Of a DNA stretch of 64,000 bases, positions 33,912 to 44,000 are shown in pieces. The notes under the pieces are model-generated. The model made no database searches, was not told the origin of the DNA, and saw only the letters and a list, made by a program, of their open reading frames with translations. A program made the position numbers and the translations under genes. Every line of letters begins with the position of its first letter. The stretch's first letter is position 1. Source of the stretch: Bacteroidia bacterium. GTDB taxonomy: Bacteria > Bacteroidota > Bacteroidia > J057 > JADKCL01. The stretch spans positions 496,001 through 560,000 of the forward strand of contig JACJYV010000003.1 of assembly GCA_020635905.1 (NCBI GenBank). Direction: 5' to 3'.

Positions 33912-34924
33912 TTGCCTGCCCCCTTTGGATTGATTTTTTGCTCCAAAACCTGTTCCAGATCCTTCAGATCGGCCAGGAAGCGGGCAAAGCGGTCACGGTT
34001 AACAGGTTTTTCCCCGTAATGGCTTTCATCAAAAGTGCTGGTAACGCCAAAGGAAGATTTTTCAGGAAAATGATTTTTTTCCAGCAAAAACTGATACTCC
34101 CAATTGGTAAGGGCAGGGTTGAAATGGATCAGGGCTGACTCGTGGAGGCGCAAGATAAAAGCCAGGTAATAGTAGCGTACCGCAAGCTCCAGGGAACCTG
34201 TTTTCAGGTGCTTTTCGGCCATTTCACGCAGGGAAACAGAGTCGCGGGGGTCAGTTTCACGCAACAAGCCACCCGCAACGGGCAAATTCACCTTTTCAGG
34301 TTTCTTCCTGAAATCGAGCCAGCGGCCCAAACGAATCAACACAAAAATCACCAGGATGGCTGCCAAAGTAACCAAAATGACGTCTATGTATTTCCAAATC
34401 CGCTCCATGAAGTTCAGAAATGCATTTTCCGTGGGTTTTTCTTTCTCCTTTTCCTCTGGCCTTTGGTCCTCAAAAGTGTAAATATCTTTCTTCAGTATGT
34501 CACTGACCCGTTTTTGAAGCTCGAAATCGTTCAGTGGAAACTGGCCAAGATCCTGCAAACGGGTTACTTCACGGTCCAAAAGGAAAGCCAGATTATTGAC
34601 CGCCCGCATTTGGGCCGCATGTTCATTTTCCTCCTCCACCACATTATACTCAAAATAATTGCGCAGCCAGTTATTGGAAAGGCGCTGCACCGCGGTCTCG
34701 TCGTTGCTCATGGAATAGGCCACCACCACAAACTCAGGCAACTGTAGGAGGTGCTGTTTCAGGGCGATAAAACTTGCTGAATCCTGGCTTTGCAGGCAAA
34801 GGCTATGAATTTCGGCCAGGGTATAGGTGTAATCCTCCAGGGAAATGCGCGCCGCCTCACTTTTGCCAAAAGAAAGCAGCAAAATCAGGCTGAAGGCTAT
34901 GGAGGCGATGAAAATGCGGGTCAT
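33908..34924 (-). CDS. DUF4129-like membrane protein
   Basis: A 338-residue protein with a signal-like N-terminal helix (IFIASIAFSLILLLSFGKSEAA), a charged periplasmic region, one membrane helix at about 175-200 (VILVTLAAILVIFVLIRLG) and a C-terminal cytoplasmic domain. That domain carries LETDPRD-like, ELAVRYYYLAFILRLHE and LTNWEYQFLL segments, typical of DUF4129. The frame is open to 34975; the ATG at 34924 is chosen because a promoter box lies between the two. It heads the DUF4129-DUF4350-dapD operon and is divergent from the glycosyltransferase gene. Confidence 0.85.
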   Translation of the reverse strand: MTRIFIASIAFSLILLLSFGKSEAARISLEDYTYTLAEIHSLCLQSQDSASFIALKQHLLQLPEFVVVAYSMSNDETAVQRLSNNWLRNYFEYNVVEEENEHAAQMRAVNNLAFLLDREVTRLQDLGQFPLNDFELQKRVSDILKKDIYTFEDQRPEEKEKEKPTENAFLNFMERIWKYIDVILVTLAAILVIFVLIRLGRWLDFRKKPEKVNLPVAGGLLRETDPRDSVSLREMAEKHLKTGSLELAVRYYYLAFILRLHESALIHFNPALTNWEYQFLLEKNHFPEKSSFGVTSTFDESHYGEKPVNRDRFARFLADLKDLEQVLEQKINPKGAGK

Positions 34925-34944
34925 TTTGCAACTGAATTGCTTGG

Positions 34945-34962
34945 CAAAATTAGGTAATTTTG
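34945..34962. promoter_or_regulatory. Back-to-back divergent -7 elements
   Basis: CAAAATTAGGTAATTTTG holds two perfect TAnnTTTG boxes facing away from each other: TAATTTTG on the minus strand (34952-34945) and on the plus strand (34955-34962), separated by GG. They would serve the DUF4129 operon and the glycosyltransferase gene. The two cannot both be occupied at once. Recognisable -33 TTTG boxes are weak. Confidence 0.5.
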
Positions 34963-35022
34963 TTGAGCGAAGCACATTGCAGATGCCGGGTCGGCTGTCT
35001 ATCTTGTGCCAAAGGATGCATT

Positions 35023-36156
35023 TTGGCTGAAAGCAAGTTAAAAATAACTCATTTGACGGTTTTGAACCCGGCTGTTCACAGCCGCATCTTTTTCAAGGAA
35101 GCCCTTACGCTGAAAGGGGCAGGCTTTGCCGTTTCGATCATTGGGCAGAGCCCGGATCCAATGGAAAGCAGTCAAAAGGGGGTGCGAATCATCCCCCTGA
35201 AACCCTTTTCCCGCCTGAGTGCCCGGCGTTTTTTCTCCGTTCCCTGGCAGATTTTACGCCTCGCCCTGCGAGAGCGGGCCCGGATTTACGTTTTGCACAC
35301 CCCTGAATTATTGTGGCTCACTTTCTGGCTGAAACTGCTGAACCGCGCCAAAATCGTGTACGATGTACACGAGGATTACTACCTGAATATCCGTCATGCT
35401 GGCTATTATCCGGCCATTTTCAGGAGCCTGCTGGCTCCAATGGTCAAGTTGTGGGAACGGTTTTGGATGCCCTTTCTGGACGGGGTGGTGTATGCAGAGG
35501 CTTGTTTTGACCTGGGAAAAACAGCCCGAAAAAAATCCGTGCTGGCCGCGAATAAATTCAACAGTCAGGTACCCGCCATCATCCTTCCAAACGTGCCACG
35601 GCTCCTGTTTTCGGGTACGATTGCGGCCAATTGGGGAATCTGGGAAGCCTTGGAGCTTTGGAAAAAGCTCAATGCATCCAGGATGGTGGACCTGACGGTG
35701 GCGGGACACACGCACGACAAGGAATTGCTGGATAAAATCCAGCAATTTGTGGCTCAAAACGGGCTGAAAGCCCGTTTCAGGCTTCTGGGAGGGCAGGAAT
35801 ACCTGCCCCATGAAACCCTCCTGCAAGAAATTGCAGGCTGCACCCTGGGCCTGGCTTTTTACCAGCTCAGGGAGAATTTGCGGGAGCGCATCCCGACCAA
35901 GTTTTACGAATTTATGGCTTTGCAAAAGCCCCTGCTTTTCACCCAAAATCCACCCTGGAATGCCCTGAATGAGCGATTGGGCTTTGGCAAGGCCATTTCC
36001 TTGCCCATTTCAGAAGAAACCGTGGCAGAAATCGGGGAAATTTTGAAAAATCCAACTGCTTATTTTTACCCCAAAACGATTCCACCCGCAGAATACAGTT
36101 GGCAGGAAGAAGGCCGCAAATTGGTTACTTTTATGCAAAATCTGATCCAAAATTAA
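35023..36156 (+). CDS. Glycosyltransferase, family 4-like
   Basis: A 377-residue soluble GT-B-like glycosyltransferase. The N-terminal domain has LTVLNPAVHSRIFFKEALTLKGAGFAVSIIGQ and VYDVHEDYY. The C-terminal domain has VDLTVAGHTHDKELL and the donor-site region LPHETLLQEIAGCTLGLAFYQLRENLRERIPTKFYEFMALQKPLL, with the E-x7-E-like arrangement of GT4 enzymes. The start is taken as TTG at 35023, with AAAGGA 6 nt before it. The frame is open to 34960, but that point lies inside the -7 box. It is probably part of surface polysaccharide assembly, together with the next gene. Confidence 0.85.
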   Translation: MAESKLKITHLTVLNPAVHSRIFFKEALTLKGAGFAVSIIGQSPDPMESSQKGVRIIPLKPFSRLSARRFFSVPWQILRLALRERARIYVLHTPELLWLTFWLKLLNRAKIVYDVHEDYYLNIRHAGYYPAIFRSLLAPMVKLWERFWMPFLDGVVYAEACFDLGKTARKKSVLAANKFNSQVPAIILPNVPRLLFSGTIAANWGIWEALELWKKLNASRMVDLTVAGHTHDKELLDKIQQFVAQNGLKARFRLLGGQEYLPHETLLQEIAGCTLGLAFYQLRENLRERIPTKFYEFMALQKPLLFTQNPPWNALNERLGFGKAISLPISEETVAEIGEILKNPTAYFYPKTIPPAEYSWQEEGRKLVTFMQNLIQN

Positions 36157-36229
36157 CCTGGAAACACCCGAAACATATCCTCCCCTTTGGGCTCATTTCC
36201 GCAAACGGGAATTCTGGCTGCTGGCCGGG

Positions 36230-37495
36230 TTGATTTTGCTGGGTAAACTCGTCTGGCTTTTGATTTTGGGCATCCACTACGAGGACGACAGCTTTGGCTA
36301 CCTGCAATTGCAGGCCGGGCTTTATCATCCCCCGGGTTACAACCTTTTTGCCAGCCTGGCGGCCAGATTTTTGGGCTTGTATGGAATTGTGGTGCTGCAA
36401 AGCGGCCTTTTTGCCCTGGTTTCGGCCCTGGCTTTGCTGGAATGGGTGCAAAATTCCCTTTTTCGTGGACTGGCCGCGCTTTTGCTGGCTGCAGATTATG
36501 CTTCAGGAATATTTTGCGTGAGCATTCTGAGCGAGTCTGTTTTCCTGAGTGAGACCATCCTGACTTTGATTCTGCTGGTGCGCCTGGGAAATAATCCTGC
36601 CCAACTGAAAACAGCGGCTTTGCTGGGCTTGCTGCTGGGTGCAAGCTACCTGACCCGCTACGCGGCTACCCTGACTCTTTTGGTGGCTATCTTTTACCTG
36701 GTTCTTCTTCACTGGCGCAGATGGAGGCAAATTCTCTTTCCAATTTTCCTTTTAATTGCAGGATTTCAACTCGCAATTCTTCCCTTGAAAGCCTATTACG
36801 CCCATGAATTTGGCACCTGGAAGATCAATGCGTTTTCAGGTATGAATCAATGGAATAATGCAGCATATCTCTACCCTGAAGACAGTTATTGCGGCATTTC
36901 TGAAAGTGAGATTTTTGACTCCCAATCCCTCAAATCCCGCTTCATCGTGCATTTGCTTGACCAAAATCAGGAGTATGGAATTTTTAACCTCCGTTCTACC
37001 TTTACCACGGCCCATATTCACGATCCAAATTATCCCCTTCAGTCTTTTATTCGCCAGGAAAATCTCTCCACTCAGGAAATTATGCAGCTTTCGGGAGAAC
37101 TATCTTGCATTTCGCGCCACCTGATTCTCAAGTATCCCGTCGAACATTTGACCCGTTTCATTCTGCCCAACCTGCTTCATCCTTTCCAGGAATCAGAAAA
37201 AGTGGCATTTCCCGAAACGGATCTATGGTTTCAGGAGAATTTCCATTACACAAATCCTCACCCCTTCAACTGGAACAGATATTACTGGATTCTTGCCTTT
37301 TTCTTATTGCTTGTTTCCCTGGGACTGGCCATTAATCAACGAAAACGGCTGGGAAGAGCGACATTTGCCCTGATGCTCTACATTTTGGCCTACCTGCCCG
37401 CGGTCACCATTTCCGCCGCCATGTTTCAGCGCTACGTCTGGTTTTTAATCCCTTTGATTTTGATTTTCGGGGTTTCAAGCCATGACAAAAGGTGA
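36230..37495 (+). CDS. Polytopic membrane glycosyltransferase-like protein
   Basis: About 421 residues with 8-10 hydrophobic segments. A first luminal loop has the acidic motif HYEDDSFGYLQLQAGLYHPPGYN, typical of GT-C type enzymes that use polyprenyl-phosphate sugars (ArnT/PMT-like). The only in-frame start codon after the stop at 36143 is TTG at 36230, which cuts into the first membrane helix. The frame upstream of it, from 36152, encodes a natural cytoplasmic lead (PETYPPLWAHFRKREFWLLA). The true start may therefore be a rare codon (ATT at 36152 or CTG at 36158), coupled to the upstream stop. Confidence 0.8.
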   Translation: MILLGKLVWLLILGIHYEDDSFGYLQLQAGLYHPPGYNLFASLAARFLGLYGIVVLQSGLFALVSALALLEWVQNSLFRGLAALLLAADYASGIFCVSILSESVFLSETILTLILLVRLGNNPAQLKTAALLGLLLGASYLTRYAATLTLLVAIFYLVLLHWRRWRQILFPIFLLIAGFQLAILPLKAYYAHEFGTWKINAFSGMNQWNNAAYLYPEDSYCGISESEIFDSQSLKSRFIVHLLDQNQEYGIFNLRSTFTTAHIHDPNYPLQSFIRQENLSTQEIMQLSGELSCISRHLILKYPVEHLTRFILPNLLHPFQESEKVAFPETDLWFQENFHYTNPHPFNWNRYYWILAFFLLLVSLGLAINQRKRLGRATFALMLYILAYLPAVTISAAMFQRYVWFLIPLILIFGVSSHDKR

Positions 37496-37556
37496 TTTTT
37501 ATTAACGGGTTTGTTCATTGCTCTCTAAGAATTGTTCATTGTCCATAGCTGCATTT

Positions 37557-37579
37557 GGTTCAATTTTCTAAATTGAACC
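37557..37579. promoter_or_regulatory. Perfect inverted repeat before the CYTH gene
   Basis: GGTTCAATTT / AAATTGAACC arms of 10 bp around TCT. The right arm includes TAAATTG (37569-37575), a -7-like box, 26 nt before the ATG at 37602. This looks like an operator laid over a promoter; a hairpin terminator for the upstream gene is the alternative, but there is no T-run. Confidence 0.45.
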
Positions 37580-37601
37580 CCTGAAACCAATTTTTCCCCA
37601 C

Positions 37602-38123
37602 ATGAAGGAGATTGAAGTCAAAGTCCTGGAAATTGACCGCCAGGAAGTAGAGGCCCGCCTCAATGCCCTGGGCGCGCAAAAGGAATTTGAGGCGGAATTT
37701 TTTGCCATCGTCTTCGACGATGCAACTGGCGGCATCAAAGCAGCAGGTAATCTGCTGCGCCTGCGTCGCGAAGGCGAAAGTGTGACCCTGACCTACAAGG
37801 TTAATCTGGGTTCAGCCACCAGCAAATCCATGGAAGAGCACGAAGTCACCGTCTCAGATTTTGAAGAAATGCGTCGCATTTTGGGCGCCATGGGTTACCG
37901 CGAGGTCCTGAGCCACCGCAAAATACGGGCGCAGTGGCGCCTGCCACTGGGTCACGCGGTCATCGACCGCTATCTCGACAAGCTCGCTTGTATTCCTGAG
38001 TTTCTGGAGTTGGAAGCCAGCAGCGAAACGGACCTGAATGTCATGCTGGAGCAACTTGGCTTTCGCCCTGAACAGGCACTTCCGTGGAACACCCAAAACC
38101 TGATGCAATTTTACGGAGCGTAA
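37602..38123 (+). CDS. CYTH-domain protein
   Basis: A 173-residue single CYTH (triphosphate tunnel metalloenzyme) domain. The N-terminal E-I-E-V-K motif (residues 3-7) is the diagnostic ExExK. It is followed by GNLLRLRREGESVTLTYK, EEHEVTVSDFEEMRRIL, HRKIRAQWRLP and AVIDRYLDKLACIPEFLELEAS, which supply the basic and acidic tunnel residues. Related proteins are class IV adenylate cyclases, thiamine triphosphatases and polyphosphatases. The EF/LELE pattern fits the class IV cyclase/ThTPase group. Which triphosphate is used is not clear. Confidence 0.92.
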   Translation: MKEIEVKVLEIDRQEVEARLNALGAQKEFEAEFFAIVFDDATGGIKAAGNLLRLRREGESVTLTYKVNLGSATSKSMEEHEVTVSDFEEMRRILGAMGYREVLSHRKIRAQWRLPLGHAVIDRYLDKLACIPEFLELEASSETDLNVMLEQLGFRPEQALPWNTQNLMQFYGA

Positions 38124-38403
38124 TCCCAAAATTTGCACTTTTGCATATAATCAACTGATTACAAATAACTTAACTGGTGCAAAAAATTTCACTACAGGTA
38201 AAATCCAGGAAGATAAATTCAATTTCTGCATCTGGTTTTGGCAATTCAGGTATCAGGTCAAATTGGAACAGATAAAGATCAGAGTTGAATATTATGGCCT
38301 GTATTGAATGTCAGTTGAATGACCAAAAACCACTTGGGCGAAGATTAGTTAATCTTTTGAAGTCCTGAAATCGTTTAAGACCGTAGATATAATAAAAATT
38401 GAT

Positions 38404-39063
38404 ATGAAATACCCTTCCTTTCTTCTCACCCTCCTGATCAGTTTTACCTTTTTTTCCTGCTCTGGCCAGAGTTCACATACCCAGGCCAGCAAAGAAAAAG
38501 CCACTTCAGAGGAGCTGGCGGGTTATTCTAAGGCCTACTTTGCCAGTGGTTGTTTCTGGTGTGTGGAGGCCATTTTTGAATCTGTGGAGGGGGTGCATGA
38601 GGTAATTTCGGGCTACGCTGGTGGCAGCGCAGGCACAGCCACCTATAATCAGGTCAGCGGCGGACGGACAGGCCATGCTGAGTCTGTCGAAGTCTACTAC
38701 GACCCATCCGTGGTTTCCTACGAAACCCTGCTCAAAGTCTTTTTTGGCTCGCATGATCCCACCACCCTCAATCAGCAGGGCCCTGACCATGGCACTCAGT
38801 ACCGTTCAGCCATTTTCTACCAAAACGACACGGAAAAAGCGGCGGCTGAAATGTATATCAAACAACTGATCGCTGAAAAGGCCTTTTCGGGCAATATTAC
38901 CACGGAAGTCAGCAAACTGAAGGCCTTCTATCCTGCCGAGGAATATCACCAGGATTTTGAACGGAGAAACCCCAACCAGGGCTATGTGAAGGCCGTTTCC
39001 ATTCCCAGATTGAAGAAATTTCAGTCTAAATACCCCGAGCTCCTGAAAAAGGACAGCCACTAA
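38404..39063 (+). CDS. msrA: Peptide-methionine (S)-S-oxide reductase, lipoprotein form
   Basis: MsrA repairs S-methionine sulfoxide. The 219-residue protein starts with a lipoprotein signal (LLISFTFFSC, lipidated C19), so it works in the envelope. The catalytic motif GCFWC has the nucleophile C50. GVHEVISGYAGGSAGTATYNQVSGGRTGHAESVEVYYDP and HDPTTLNQQGPDHGTQYRSAIFY are typical. The usual resolving cysteines near the C-terminus are not seen, so C53 or an external partner may act in recycling. Upstream bases 38124-38403 are non-coding, with a small GATTA/TAATC repeat near 38346. Confidence 0.96.
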   Translation: MKYPSFLLTLLISFTFFSCSGQSSHTQASKEKATSEELAGYSKAYFASGCFWCVEAIFESVEGVHEVISGYAGGSAGTATYNQVSGGRTGHAESVEVYYDPSVVSYETLLKVFFGSHDPTTLNQQGPDHGTQYRSAIFYQNDTEKAAAEMYIKQLIAEKAFSGNITTEVSKLKAFYPAEEYHQDFERRNPNQGYVKAVSIPRLKKFQSKYPELLKKDSH

Positions 39064-39103
39064 ATTTCAGGGATTAAAATATTCAGGCTAAATTGGCGGA
39101 ATC

Positions 39104-40960
39104 TTGAAAGAAAAGCTTCCCCACAGACTGAATTTCCTGCTGGCTCTGGCACCTGCGTTGGTGGCTTCGACCCTTCTGATAATTTATTATTACCCTTTTC
39201 TCACGGATGATTCCATGATTTCGCTTCGCTATGTGGAGCGTTTTCTGGAGGGCAAAGGCCTTACCTGGACCGACGGACGCCCGGTCGAGGGATATTCCAA
39301 CCTGTTGTACTGCCTCATTATCGCCCTTTTGGGCTTTTTGGGCATGGATTTGATCCTGGCTGCCCGGGTGCTGGGCATTGCTTGCAGCCTTGGGGTCATT
39401 CTGGTGATGGGTAGTTTTGCCCGCAGAAATGCAAACCAAAGCGGGCTGGCGCCTATGTTGTTTCTGGGACTGGCGGCGCCCATGTCTATTTGGGCCCTGG
39501 GAGGGCTGGAACAGCCTCTTTTGGCCCTTTTGCTGGCCTTTGCCTGGACGGGCGGGATGCGCTATTTTGAGGCTTCCCAGCCGAAAGGCTGGCTGCTCCC
39601 TGCAGTTTCCCTGGCCCTTGGCCTGGCTTGCCTGACCCGACCAGATTCCCCGGTTTTTTGTGTTGCCTTTGCCGTGGCCCTGGCCTGGCATTCCTTGCCT
39701 GATTTGAAAAAGCTGGTCAAAGAGATGGCGATTCTGGCCTCTTTTCCCGTCCTTTTGTACGGCGGACAAATACTTTGGCGCAAAAGTTATTACGGCGAAT
39801 GGGTCCCCAACACAGCTTTGGTGAAAATTTCGCCCTCCTCCCGTCACTTTTGGGAGGGAATTGAATACGTGGGCAGCGGCCTTTTCGTGCTGCTGCCTTT
39901 TTCCCTCATCGCTTTGTTTTTGGTTTTTCGCCTGCTGAAAAACCCTGAATTTCGCTCAAAAGCAGTGCTTTTGCTTGCTCCCTTGCTACTGATGATTCCC
40001 TACCAGATTTTCATTGGGGGAGACATTTTTCCCGGTCATCGTCATACAGTCCCCCTGATTCCCGCATTCGCATTGATTCTGACAGAAGGAATAAGTTTAG
40101 TGGGAAAAGAAGGATGGATTAAGCAAAAAACTCCTTCCAAATTTATGGTTAACGGACTTGGGATAATCCTTTTTGGGTTATTAATTCTGGTACAATTTGC
40201 AGATAAGGGCAACCGCAGGGCCAAAGCGGAAAAATGGGAGGTGGTGGGCCGGGAACTGGCCTGGAATCTGCGTACTGCCTTTGAGGCAAAGCAGCCCAAA
40301 ATCGCCATCACCGCGGCTGGTTGCATTCCTTACCATACCAAATTCCCAGCTCTGGACATGCTGGGACTCAACGATTACTGGCTGCCACGTCATCCACCCA
40401 GGGATATGGGAACAGGATGGATCGGGCACGAACTGGGCAATGCAGACTACGTTTTGCAGGAAAATCCGGACCTGATTGTCTTCGACAATGGTTCTGTACC
40501 CAGTTTCAGGGTGGGAGATTCACTCCTGGCCCGGCCTGCTTTTCACAGTACCTATCGCATTGTGAAAGTGCGAACTTCGCCCACAGGCTATGTAAGTAAG
40601 GTGCATTTTAATCTTTACAGTCCCAAAGTTGGGGTAACCTCTGAAGGGGAAAAACTGATGGTGCCGCCCTGGTTGTTGGGAAATCTGGATAATTCTGCCG
40701 TTCACCTGAATGATCGGGGAGAATTTGTGCTTGAAATTCGCAAAGGTGGCCCCCTGACCCTGGATCTGGACAAATATGCCACCCGGGACAGCCTTGGCTG
40801 GGAGGTCAAAATGGAGGGAGAATCACTCGCTGAAGTGGAATCAAGGGCCTTTTCAGACCAGAAAGGCCTGCATATCCGTTTACAGACGGCCAGTGAAGTC
40901 AAGGGCCAGTTGGCTCGCCTGGAATTGTCGAAAATGGCTGAAAATTCGCCTGGCTTGTAG
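39104..40960 (+). CDS. Large polytopic membrane protein, glycosyltransferase-like
   Basis: A 618-residue protein with about ten membrane segments in residues 8-370 and a soluble C-terminal domain of about 250 residues. The first loop (YYYPFLTDDSMISLRYVERFLEGKGLTWTDGRPVEGYSN) has the double-aspartate and GxPVEGYSN pattern of GT-C-like membrane glycosyltransferases found in mycobacteria and Bacteroidota. It probably transfers a sugar or arabinose-like unit from a lipid carrier. The start is TTG at 39104 with GGCGGA just before it; no ATG lies in the N-terminal part of the frame. No neighbouring gene clarifies the product. Confidence 0.82.
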   Translation: MKEKLPHRLNFLLALAPALVASTLLIIYYYPFLTDDSMISLRYVERFLEGKGLTWTDGRPVEGYSNLLYCLIIALLGFLGMDLILAARVLGIACSLGVILVMGSFARRNANQSGLAPMLFLGLAAPMSIWALGGLEQPLLALLLAFAWTGGMRYFEASQPKGWLLPAVSLALGLACLTRPDSPVFCVAFAVALAWHSLPDLKKLVKEMAILASFPVLLYGGQILWRKSYYGEWVPNTALVKISPSSRHFWEGIEYVGSGLFVLLPFSLIALFLVFRLLKNPEFRSKAVLLLAPLLLMIPYQIFIGGDIFPGHRHTVPLIPAFALILTEGISLVGKEGWIKQKTPSKFMVNGLGIILFGLLILVQFADKGNRRAKAEKWEVVGRELAWNLRTAFEAKQPKIAITAAGCIPYHTKFPALDMLGLNDYWLPRHPPRDMGTGWIGHELGNADYVLQENPDLIVFDNGSVPSFRVGDSLLARPAFHSTYRIVKVRTSPTGYVSKVHFNLYSPKVGVTSEGEKLMVPPWLLGNLDNSAVHLNDRGEFVLEIRKGGPLTLDLDKYATRDSLGWEVKMEGESLAEVESRAFSDQKGLHIRLQTASEVKGQLARLELSKMAENSPGL

Positions 40961-41057
40961 GTTTCAGAGAATGGATTCTGCAAGGAAGCCACCATTCAAC
41001 AAACAAAATCCGTCTGGATTTTGTAAATTCCGCCCTGTTAGATTCAAAAACTGAATT

Positions 41058-44000
41058 ATGCGAAATTTATTTCTCCTGGTTGCGTTCATACTGACCACCT
41101 TTTCCCAGATTTTTTCCCAGAAAAAAGCAGAATGGAAGACCGAAGATCCCCACGGCCCCTCCTCTGAAGTTGAATTTACGGTCACAGAAGGCACCTGGAT
41201 GAATCTGGATGTGAGCCCTGACGGCAAAGAAATCATATTTGATTTGCTGGGCGACATTTACAGCCTGCCTGTCACAGGCGGCACGGCCAAACCCCTGGCC
41301 ACGGGCCTGCCCTACGAAGTCCATCCCCGTTTCAGCCCGGATGGCAAAAATATCTCCTTTACCTCAGACCGGGGCGGCGGGGACAATATCTGGGTCATGA
41401 ACCGCGACGGATCAGACAAAAAGCAGATCACCCAGGAGGATTTTCGCCTGGTCAATAATGCGGCCTGGACGCCTGACGGCCAGTATCTGGTGGCCAAAAA
41501 GCACTTTACCTCCACCCGGTCCCTGGGTTCGGGCGAAATCTGGTTGTGGCATATCACGGGTGGCTCGGGCCAGCAACTTACCAGGAAAAAAGACGACCAG
41601 CTCGATGTGGGTGAACCCTGGGTGAGCCCGGACGGGCGCTATGTGTATTTCTCTGAAGACATGAGTGGAGGTCCTGTTTTTGAATACAATAAGGATCCCC
41701 ACGGGGTCATTTACCACATTCGTCGCTACGACCGCGTGGAAGGAAAACTGGAGAGCATCATTGCCAGCCAGGGTGGGGCCGTACGGCCCCAAACCAGCCC
41801 GGACGGCAAACTGCTGGCCTTTGTAAAGCGGGTCCGTCAGCAGACGGTCCTCTATCTGCATGACCTCAAAACCGGGGAAGAATGGCCCATTTACGACAAA
41901 CTCAACAAAGATCAGCAGGAAACCTGGGCCACATTTGGGGTTTACCCGGGCTTCAACTGGACTCCTGACGGCAAAAACATCATCATCTGGGGCGAAAAAG
42001 GCCATTTTTGGAAAATCAACACAGAAACCCGCCAGGCTACGGAAATCCCCTTCACCGTCAACGTAAAGCAAACCCTGGTTGAACCCGTGAAATTCAAACA
42101 GGAAGTGTGCGGCAAGGAATTTCAAACCAAAATGCTGCGCCATACCACCACCTCGCCGGACGGCAAAACGGTGGCTTTCAACGCCATGGGGCAAATTTGG
42201 GTGAAGAAAATGCCCAAAGGCAAGGCCGAGCGCATGACCACAGCCAATGAGCATGAATTTTACCCCTCCTTCTCCCCCAACGGAGGTAAAATAGCCTATG
42301 CAAGCTGGTCAGATGCAGAAATGGGTGCCATCAAAATCCACGATCTCAAGGGAGGAACTGCACTCAAAATCACTTCTGAAAAGGGTTATTACCACAATCC
42401 AACCTTCTCCCCCGACGGAAACTGGCTGGTGTTTGAAAAAGGGGGCGGGACTTCTGTCCTGGGAAATGCCTTTTCCAACGAAACGGGAATTTATCTTTGC
42501 AAAGCAGATGGCTCGGGATTGAAAATGTTGCGCGACAATGGCGGCAGCCCCCGCTTCAACGCCAAGGGCGACCGCATCTATTTCAGCAGCCGCGAAGGCA
42601 AGAACAAGGCCCTCAAAAGCTGCGACCTGAACGGAATGGACGAACGCACTCATTTTACCTCCCAGTACGCCACGGACATTCTGCCCAGTCCCGACGACCA
42701 ATGGGTGGCTTTTCGTGAATTGTACAAAGTATATGTGGCTCCTTTTCCCAAATCGGGCAATGCAGTCGATCTTTCGGGTGGCATGAGGAATTTTCCCGTT
42801 TACAAGGTGACCCGCGACATGGGCGATTACCTGCACTGGTCGGGCGACAGTAAAACCCTGCACTGGACCACGGGTCCTGAATATTTTTCGCGGGACTTGA
42901 AAAACTGCTTCACCTTCGTGGAAGGTGCACCCGACAGTCTGCCTGCCATTGACACCACGGGGGTTAATATTGGCTTCTCTGTGCCCTATGACGTCCCCAA
43001 AGGCACGGTAATCATCAAAAATGCCCGTATCATCACCATGAAGGGAGACGAAGTGATTGAGGACGGCACCATTGTAATCAAGGACAATAAAATTGAGGCG
43101 ATTGGGAAATCAGGCGAGGTGAAAGTGCCTGGAAATGGCTTTGTAATTGACGCCAAAGGCAAAACCATCATGCCTGGAATTGTGGATGTACACGCCCACC
43201 TGGGCAACAGTTATAATGGAATTTCGCCCCAGCAGCAATGGAGCTATTATGCCAATCTTGCCTACGGGGTGACCACCTCGCACGACCCCTCTTCCAACAC
43301 GGAAATGGTCTTTTCGCAAAGCGAAATGCAAAAAGCCGGCCTGATGAAAGGCCCCAGAATCTACTCCACGGGGACCATTCTGTACGGTGCTGAGGGCGAT
43401 TTCAAGGCTGTGATCAATAACCTGGATGATGCACGAGGGCACCTGCGCAGAATGAAAGCTGTGGGCGCATTTTCGGTCAAAAGCTATAACCAGCCCCGTC
43501 GCAACCAGCGTCAGCAGGTGATACAGGCCGCCCGCGAAAACCAGATGATGGTCTATCCTGAGGGGGGATCTTTCTTTTTTCACAACATGAGCCAGATCCT
43601 CGACGGACACACGGGCATCGAGCACTCCATTCCTGTGAGCCCGGTTTACCAGGACGTGGCCCAACTCTGGGGCAAGTCCAAAGTGGGCTACACCCCTACC
43701 CTGATCGTGGGTTATGGCGGGATTTGGGGTGAAAATTACTGGTACCAGAAAACGGAAGTCTGGAAAAATGAGCGCCTGCTCAAATATTATCCCCGGGCAA
43801 TGCTGGACAGCCGCTCCATGCGTCGCATGATGATTCCAGACGAGGATTTTGGGCATTTCCAGAATGCTGCTGGTGCCAAAGCCGTGATCGACGCTGGCGG
43901 ACGGGTGCAACTGGGTGCCCACGGGCAATTGCACGGCCTGGGTGCACATTGGGAAATGTGGATGTTTGAGCAGGGAGGATTTTCCGAACTGGAAGCCATC

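Noticed and set aside
38124..38403. Possible tRNA or attachment site in the gap before msrA
   Set aside because: No cloverleaf, T-loop GTTCRANNC or terminal repeats could be found; the stretch is plain AT-rich DNA.
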